Source of the DNA: Melampsora larici-populina 98AG31
Lineage: Eukaryota; Basidiomycota; Pucciniomycetes; Pucciniales; Melampsoraceae
NCBI RefSeq assembly: GCF_000204055.1
Contig: NW_006768792.1
Coordinates: forward strand, 336,560-400,559
Length of the DNA stretch: 64,000 bases
Direction: 5' to 3'
Both the position numbers and the translations under genes were made by a program. The notes beneath the pieces were generated by a model. That model had not been told where the DNA came from. It saw only the letters and a list, made by a program, of their open reading frames with translations, and did no database searches. Shown here in pieces: positions 57,661-64,000 of the stretch. Position 1 is the first letter of the stretch, and every line of letters starts with the position of its first letter.

Positions 57661-58113
57661 TCACCTCTGTCTAACTTCATATTACACACCGATTTTTTTC
57701 GACATCTTTCTTTTTCTCATTGTTGTTTTCAAATCGCTATCTAAAACTCCAATTTATTAAGCCTTGGACTTTGTTTTAACGTAGTTAAGATCTCATATTT
57801 CAAGAGAGTGAAAAGACTCAACATAAATGGAACAATATTAATATGAAATGTGTCTTGGTGTTAAACATTCGACAAGTCGAGGAGTCAGCAGTTTGAATTG
57901 ATTATTTCAATCATTTCGATGAACAAAAGTTGTATTGATAGTGAATAAATTTGTTCCAAATTGAATGGTTTGCAAGAATATTACTCAAACATAACTTAAC
58001 ACAAGTCAAATTACTGTCTTGGTTTACCTGAGTTGAGGGATCAGAGACTTGTATATCAAAAGACAAGTCACAAACTACCATCCTGATGCACTTGAACAGT
58101 TTTCAATCACTTA
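57661..58113. other. 3' flank of the SUMO protease gene
   Basis: AT-rich, no gene; probable 3' UTR in the first 100 bp. Confidence 0.4.
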
Positions 58114-58253
58114 GGGCGTGTTCACTGAAGGAATTTCTGACCGGAAATCACATTCTGTAAATTTTTTAATGCAAAAGTGAAACATGCACCACCAAATAAA
58201 CACTCTGAATTTAATGTGATTTCTCACCAGAAATCTCATTAGTGAACGTGCCC
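58114..58253. mobile_element. Harbinger/Tourist-like MITE, 140 bp
   Basis: Begins GGGCGTGTTCACT and ends AGTGAACGTGCCC, flanked by TTA on both sides (58111-58113 and 58254-58256). The GGGC start and 3-bp TTA duplication are typical of PIF/Harbinger. A possible degraded relative starts near 63212 (GCGCGTTCACTTAAGCGATT). Confidence 0.7.
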
Positions 58254-59314
58254 TTATTACAACATCCAAAAGGACCAAAACATGCCACATTCACCACATG
58301 ACCTCTGACAAGTTTACAAAAAAATCCCCTGGCACTGAAGGGCAACTGTTAAGCATGTTTTCAAACTCTCTTCTAGTTGTATGTACAAATGAGAAAGAGA
58401 CTTTTGAATACTTTGTGGGGTTTTTTCCTTGTAAAATTCTGTCTAAAGATTTTTAAAATTTTATTTCAAGTAGTGTAATTTGATTTACAAATAAGTAGTA
58501 AAATTATAGGACAGCACTATTTGGTGCCGGGTTGAATATTACCCAACGCCCGCTTTTTTCAGGGCTTTACCCGTCAATTTTGTGCATACCCGCACCCGTC
58601 TCAGCCAAATGTAACCGCAGCTTGCAGCCAAAGAGGGCTCTACATCACCAAACTGCCCAAAAACAAACTTACAAGCTTCTGTAAAAAATTACAACCCTTT
58701 TTGGTTTTTCATCATCTTTGAATAATAATCAAAACAAATGTCGGATTCCTCATTGCTTTTTGGAGAAGCAAGTACGGCATCACAAAATCTCCAAAACTCT
58801 TGATGAATAATTTTGGGATTGTTCATTATGAATTCTTGAATGTCCTCCGTTTTAGACCCAAATAAGTAAGCTGTTCCATCTTCTTATTCTGTATTGGTTG
58901 CCATCATCAATCCATGGGTTCATTTTCCCACAATTTCCTTGATTTGTTGACTTGAGGAAGAAGGCAAATAAGTTGGTTTGAGAAGTTCAGGAAATCAATC
59001 CTGGATTTTTTGAAATCTCCTGCTAAGGTCATCTCTTTTTTGTTAGTCTAACTTTTGATTCACTCCACATTCAGTAAATTCCTGTGAGACTTTTTGTAAT
59101 CCTTTCCAGAATTCATACAATGTGATGTCCATATCGGCAGCATTAGACAAACCTAAATAGCAGCAGCAAGTCTGACACTTCTCATAGGATCAGATGATCT
59201 TGAATCAAGCTCTGCCTTATTTATGTTCAGCATTGAATAAATGTGATTTATTTGTTGTTTTGTATACATACATGACAATTTTGATGTTTGTCTTGTTGAA
59301 TATGTACATGAACA
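58254..59314. other. Non-coding region between MITEs
   Basis: No gene. A GC-richer patch at 58530-58620 (GGTTGAATATTACCCAACGC) may be another repeat fragment. The remainder is AT-rich with short chance ORFs. Confidence 0.4.
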
Positions 59315-59666
59315 TAGGGCTGCAACCTGGCCTTGGGGCGCCACCCGGCCTTGGTGAAGCCTGAAGGCCTTCCAACATGGATCAGGGCTAGGCAGGACAC
59401 ACCCTGAATCTGACGCCTCGGGGCCAGGCAGGGCCAGGGGCTGTTTTTAGCCACAAAAACCACTCAGAGAGTCATTATTTCATTTGACGAAATTGTAAAA
59501 GAGTGATATACATGGGATTTTTTGAAGGAAAATGATCGGCAGCCCCGGTGCCCGACCTGCCCAAGGCACCCTCAGGGCGCATTTGTGATTGTCAGCACAT
59601 TACGTTTGGCGGCCCCAGGGCACGTACTGTGAGCGCTTGCGGGGCCGGGTCTGGGTTGCAGCCCTA
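59315..59666. mobile_element. hAT-like MITE, 352 bp
   Basis: Begins TAGGGCTGCAACC and ends GGTTGCAGCCCTA, flanked by identical 8-bp CATGAACA (59307-59314 and 59667-59674), the hAT signature. GC-rich ends with GGCCAGGCAGGGCC phrases. No coding capacity. The intact duplication suggests fairly recent insertion. Confidence 0.85.
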
Positions 59667-59674
59667 CATGAACA

Positions 59675-60700
59675 TGACACCACAAGAGCCCTAGCTGTGG
59701 CAAGAGAAATTGAACCATCAATGGTCACAGCCCGGCTTGGAAGTAAACCGGGCTGTGAGAATTTAACTATCCGGCAACTGGGTGTTGGACCTGAAAATCT
59801 GTGCACAAAATAGTGACGTCCAAATTATAACTTTATCAAACCCAATTGATGAATCTGACTTTGTAAATCTCAAAAGCAAATAATAACTCACAAATCCCCA
59901 CTTGTGAAGCCCCCTCATAGTTTTTAGTTGGAAAGTCTCAAATTTTGCACTGTTGAACTACAGGAGTCCAATTTGTGTAAAATTTTAAGTCATGTTAGTT
60001 CAACTTGAATAACTCTGATGATCAGGATTCAGGAGTTGTCTCACAGAAATTTTGACACTGAACTTAAGGGTGACTTCAAAGGAAAGAAGTTGAGTATGTT
60101 TGTACATACAAAGTGTGGACATGGATTTGAAGCCCAAATTGGATGGACAGTGACTGCTAGCTTGAGTTGATGGACTCTGCTGCGGATCCTTGAATGAATC
60201 ATCAGAACCCCTTCTTGTCTGACTAAACAAGATGTAATTTCATAGACGCATATAAGAGCTGCAACGACAGGAGGCATACTTATCAAAATGGCTGCGAGTC
60301 ATAAGTATGGATCTTTTGGTCTTGGACATTTCATGTTCTATCGATGTCCAAGCATTTCTCACATCTCTCTACTCTTGATTGCTATCAAGTGTCACTTAAG
60401 ATAACCAAGTTGACCGTGATAGTTCAATTCTCATACCACAAGACAAATTTGACTTATCACATGCTTGATGATGAAAGTTTTTTTTGCTTTTGGAAAGATC
60501 TTCAATTTTCGGGGATATTTGATTTTCTTCTCTTCTCAATGGTGTTCACAATCTAAACAATATATATAACAAACTATAATAAAGGTAATTGATAGATTTG
60601 TTTAACCTTTGATGAATTTAACACCTGTGATTTGTCAAGCGAGGAGAAGACCCGAGGATCAACAACTGTACGAAGGGTAATTCAAGATGAAGAGAGGATT
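59675..60700. other. Non-coding flank and MDH 3' region
   Basis: No gene supported. The last 120 bp, with AATAAA-like sequence in reverse near 60580, are the 3' UTR of malate dehydrogenase. Confidence 0.4.
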
Positions 60701-62145
60701 CTAACCTTTCTCAATGTTCTTCTTCAACTCAGGTAAACAAGCTTTGATCAATTCTTCTTCTTCAGCACTGATCGATCCCATTGGTAAGATGTTCTTCACA
60801 CCATCCGGACCAAGTTCGACATTGCTAGCAAAGTATTCGACACCCTCTGATTCGTAGAGATGGCTACGAACAAATGTTGGCTCAACAATACCCTTAGCAC
60901 CACCAAGAGCCTTGAGTAAACTCTCAGCAAAGATAGCAGCAGCATAGGCCATCGAGAGGGTTGCTGAACCGGATCCATCCTTAGCTTGAACAACTTCATC
61001 TCCACCGAATTGGATTCGCTTAACGAGAGCCTTGTAGGCTTCACCAGTGACACCCTTGCCTTCGGAAAGTTGAGAGAGTAGAGGACAGATGGTAACACCA
61101 GAGTGACCACCCACCACTTGAACTCTTGTCTTCTCGGGTGATGAACCAGCGATAGACGATAGGAAAGCGGAAGCACGGACGACATCAAGGGTAGTGACAC
61201 CAAAGAGGCTAAGAGAAAGAAGGTGCCGAAAAGGTCAACACGTGAGTTGAGGAGCTGAGAATGATGATTTCATTGGGATGTGAGAGCTAGTGATCTTACC
61301 GCTTGGGGTCATAGACACCAGCTTTCTTGTAAACTTCACCAACGATTGGAACGGTCGAGTTGACGGGGTTGGCGATGATGAGCATGTGTGCCTTTGGACA
61401 AACCTTTGCAGCTGCAGTAGCAAGGTCTCGGACGATGGAGGCATTGGTCTGAAACGAATAAGATCACGTGGAATAGTAAGAAATTAGATCACTAATGAGT
61501 GGTCAAAAAGGGAATCAGATCGTTGAGTGATAAACCTACGTTGAAGAGGTCATCTCGGGTCATTCCTGGTTTCCTTGGTACACCAGCGGGGATCAGAACG
61601 ATTCCAGCACCATCGAGGGCTTTCTCGAGGCCATTGTTGTCAGGTAGATAACCTTTGCAGGTCGCGGAAGTGTTGACGTGAGACACGTCCTATTTTTCAA
61701 ACAATACAAAACACCTTGAGATTATGATTTGAGCTGAGTCCTGAACAAGTGATCACTACTTACGGCAGCAACACCAGGGGCACCTCTAACATCGTAAAGA
61801 GCTAGGTCAGAGACCAATGAGCTCTATAGATCGAAACATGTAGTGAGGTAAGTTTCTGTGATCAAAATTGAAGTCTGATCAGATCTGGAGGATTAAGAAA
61901 GTACATACCTGCTTCATAAGAAGACTGAGAGGCTGTCCAATTCCACCTGAATCAAATCAAGATTGTAAAATCAAATTTGATCAGAACGGCAGTTTGGAAT
62001 TGAGAATCAGAAGAAGTTGTTTACCAGCTGCACCCAAGACTGCTACTTTGGTAAGACTTGAAGACGAAGATGAGAAGAAACGTGATGAAGAAGCATTGCT
62101 GAGCCTTAAGGCAGATCGAAGAGGGGTTTGAAGAGTTGCCAACAT
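60701..62145 (-). CDS. Malate dehydrogenase, mitochondrial
   Basis: Minus-strand exons 62145-62025, 61946-61909, 61823-61764, 61689-61540, 61448-61300 and 61208-60701 give 342 codons (341 aa), all in frame. ATG at 62145. Residues 1-32 are Ser/Arg/Leu-rich ([16 protein letters not shown]), a mitochondrial presequence. Then [20 protein letters not shown] (NAD fold), [17 protein letters not shown] with the two substrate arginines, [28 protein letters not shown] with catalytic Asp, and [16 protein letters not shown] with catalytic His. It oxidises malate to oxaloacetate with NAD in the TCA cycle. Length is normal and the ending (LKKNIEKG) is typical. All introns are GT-AG. Confidence 0.96.
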
Positions 62146-62315
62146 GATGCTGATTTGATTTGGATGGTATTGGTTGAAGATGGTAATCAAGAAACTCAAT
62201 CGATCGATCAAATCTTAACCCCAACCCAGCCCAACCCGCTCCTATCCGATCCGACATCACTTAAGTACATAAGCTAAATTACACAAACACTTGTATTTAT
62301 GCCACAATTGGACAA

Positions 62316-62503
62316 TAGGGGTACACAAACTTGAACACCCGACCTAAAAACCCATGGACAAAACCCATGACAACCTGATTGTTTTTTGGGTTTTGTCCTT
62401 GGGTTTTCCGCTTTCCCGTTGGACAAAACCCAAAAAACAATTGGGCTGTCATGGGTTTTGTCCATGGGTTTTCAGGTCGGGTTTTCATGTTTGTGTACCC
62501 CTA
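62316..62503. mobile_element. Palindromic hAT-like MITE, 188 bp
   Basis: Begins TAGGGGTACACAAAC and ends GTTTGTGTACCCCTA; the two halves are almost complementary throughout (CATGGACAAAACCCATGACA and its mirror). A clear 8-bp duplication is not visible (TTGGACAA against ATGGAGTC). It lies about 170 bp upstream of the MDH start. Confidence 0.7.
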
Positions 62504-64000
62504 ATGGAGTCTGACTCTGGAGATGCTCTGACAAAGTCATGAAGAAGAACATTGATGATGCTACATAAAATGCCTTAAAACCAAAGTCTGATAGATCCGC
62601 ACATCCAATATCTCACACCACACAGGAAGGTAGCCAATAACAACTTGAAAGGTACAGCTGCTTTGGCAATGATTGATTTTTTTTTGAAAATGTGCATTGC
62701 CACGGTGTTCAATGCCAATCAAAAATTGCTTTTACAGGGTTTGTGCCCTCCGTATTCTCAAGATTAGCAGAGAAACAAAACTTGGTCACAAAGAGGCCAG
62801 ATTTCTTGCCTTGATGCACTTTTCAACAAAACATTTATTCTCAAATTGGCTGTAAATAAACCAAATGAACCAAAAGGGGAGAAATTTCACAAGAATTGGT
62901 GATGGTATTTGGGGATTGCAGCGGCCCATGAAATGTTTGAAATATTTTATCAAGTATTGTGAAGGAAATTGTAGTTATGGATATTGGTTGTTAGCAAAGA
63001 TAGCTGCATTGGTAACAAATATGGTTGTCAGCTGTTGTTTACATACCTTTTGTATATAAGATACAGTTTTGTAGTACAATTTAAGAGGGAAGAAAAGTGT
63101 CCATGATTAAGCAAGCTTTGATTGATGAGAAAATAAAACTTACAGATGACAGTCCTTTCAGCTTTTGTGTAGGCATCAATTTTTTGCTTGCCAATGTAAC
63201 AAGCTAAGAGCGCGTTCACTTAAGCGATTTCTGCTCAGAAATTGCTTTTTGTGAATTACAGAAATTGCATTCTACAGAATGCGTTCGTTTTCTTAATTTG
63301 ACACATTCTATAAATTGTAGAATGCTCATAGAAATCGATTTTTAAGCCGATTTCTACAATTCGATAATAGCGAATTTTTTTCGATTTCTATTCTTTCTGC
63401 CCTCTCGATGACTTTGGACAAGTCCCCGTGTTACCATAGGCCACCATACAAAACCCATCAAACCCCATCAAAACCATCCAGAAGTATACCAAACCATGAC
63501 CGATGCACTCCATCATTCCCCCTTTGATCACTTCACGCCTTCAATCGCTTCTCAACAACCACTTCTCACTTCTCAAAAACCACTTCTCACTCCTCAACAA
63601 TCACTTCTCACTCCTCAGCACTCGCTTATCACTTCTTGCTCCTCAACAATCACCTCAAAAACATCCAACAGTAACTAGAACAACAGTTGCGGTGAAGAAG
63701 CTACCGAACAACCATCTCTACATCGCAAATTGATCAGATATCTTCGACATTATCGTTTCAATGTTCTATATGATTAGCTTTCCATCCTCAAATTATCTCT
63801 CTTATTCATTAATCAATCTCTTGTTTCACAAATGTCTTAACAATACATGAATCTCGGTTGAAACTTTCATTTAATTTACTATCACTTCCAAGAATGAAAT
63901 ATCATCTATCAGTATATATATCTGAATCCTATGTGTACAATGGAAAAATATGCCCTGTTTTTCCTTTATTTGTATCTTACTCACAACATTCATCTTGTAC
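62504..64000. other. Non-coding right flank
   Basis: No supported gene. 63530-63670 holds imperfect tandem repeats of CTTCTCACTCCTCAACAA, which keep a short frame open from the ATG at 63496 without looking like a gene. A degraded MITE-like inverted stretch lies near 63205-63370. Confidence 0.4.

Noticed and set aside
63496..63733. Small ORFs over the CTTCTCACTCCTCAACAA repeat
   Set aside because: Two frames open at once through a tandem repeat; no conserved feature.

Overview
The window looks like nuclear DNA of a basidiomycete, most likely a rust fungus (Pucciniales). The genes have many short introns, several with GC-AG ends. The DNA is AT-rich and dense in repeats. It carries a Tet-like 2OG-Fe(II) oxygenase and short acidic and Cys-rich reading frames of the kind rusts have expanded. 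The species was not determined; everything here comes from reading the sequence.

Host genes by position: a nuclear cyclophilin with a charged tail (668-2177, +); an IMD/BAR-like protein (2607-5258, -); an uncertain small minus-strand gene (5897-6488); mitochondrial ribosomal protein uL30m (35510-36022, +); gamma-glutamyltransferase (36711-39103, +); a 92-residue Cys-rich protein in three tiny exons (40327-40741, +); a METTL4-like adenine methyltransferase (48803-50721, +); a Ulp2/SENP6-7-type SUMO protease (about 52711-57660, +); and mitochondrial malate dehydrogenase (60701-62145, -). For nearly all of these the proposed exons join in frame and end at a stop.

The centre (9554-33840) is a nest of mobile elements. 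A Ty3/gypsy retrotransposon on the minus strand has 335-bp LTRs that differ at one base. Its gag-pol reading frame is cut twice: by an 857-bp solo LTR (10850-11706, target duplication GTGGT) and by a 17,099-bp DNA element (12917-30015, target duplication TGTGAC). Removing each insertion with one target copy restores the pol frame exactly, so both edges are well defined and both insertions are younger than the retrotransposon.

The 17-kb element is the most interesting object. It has imperfect terminal inverted repeats, mirror-image subterminal repeats, and five multi-exon genes: an integrase-like DDE transposase, a Rad5/Rad16-type SNF2 ATPase, an acidic protein of unknown function, a Tet-like 2OG-Fe(II) oxygenase, and an alpha-kinase with an N-terminal zinc ribbon. 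In its middle, between divergent genes, lies an AT-rich block followed by a 1.2-kb array of about twelve near-perfect palindromes interleaved with two other palindrome families. My inference is a large autonomous transposon that carries its own chromatin and DNA-modification enzymes. Length, target duplication size and integrase type recall Polintons/Mavericks, but no DNA polymerase B, protease or capsid gene is visible.

The rest includes a 5.9-kb inverted-repeat structure (42548-48416) built from two copies of a truncated transposase-like gene, several MITEs (Tc1/mariner-, hAT- and Harbinger-like), a decayed rust-family pseudogene (7475-8390), and long non-coding stretches.
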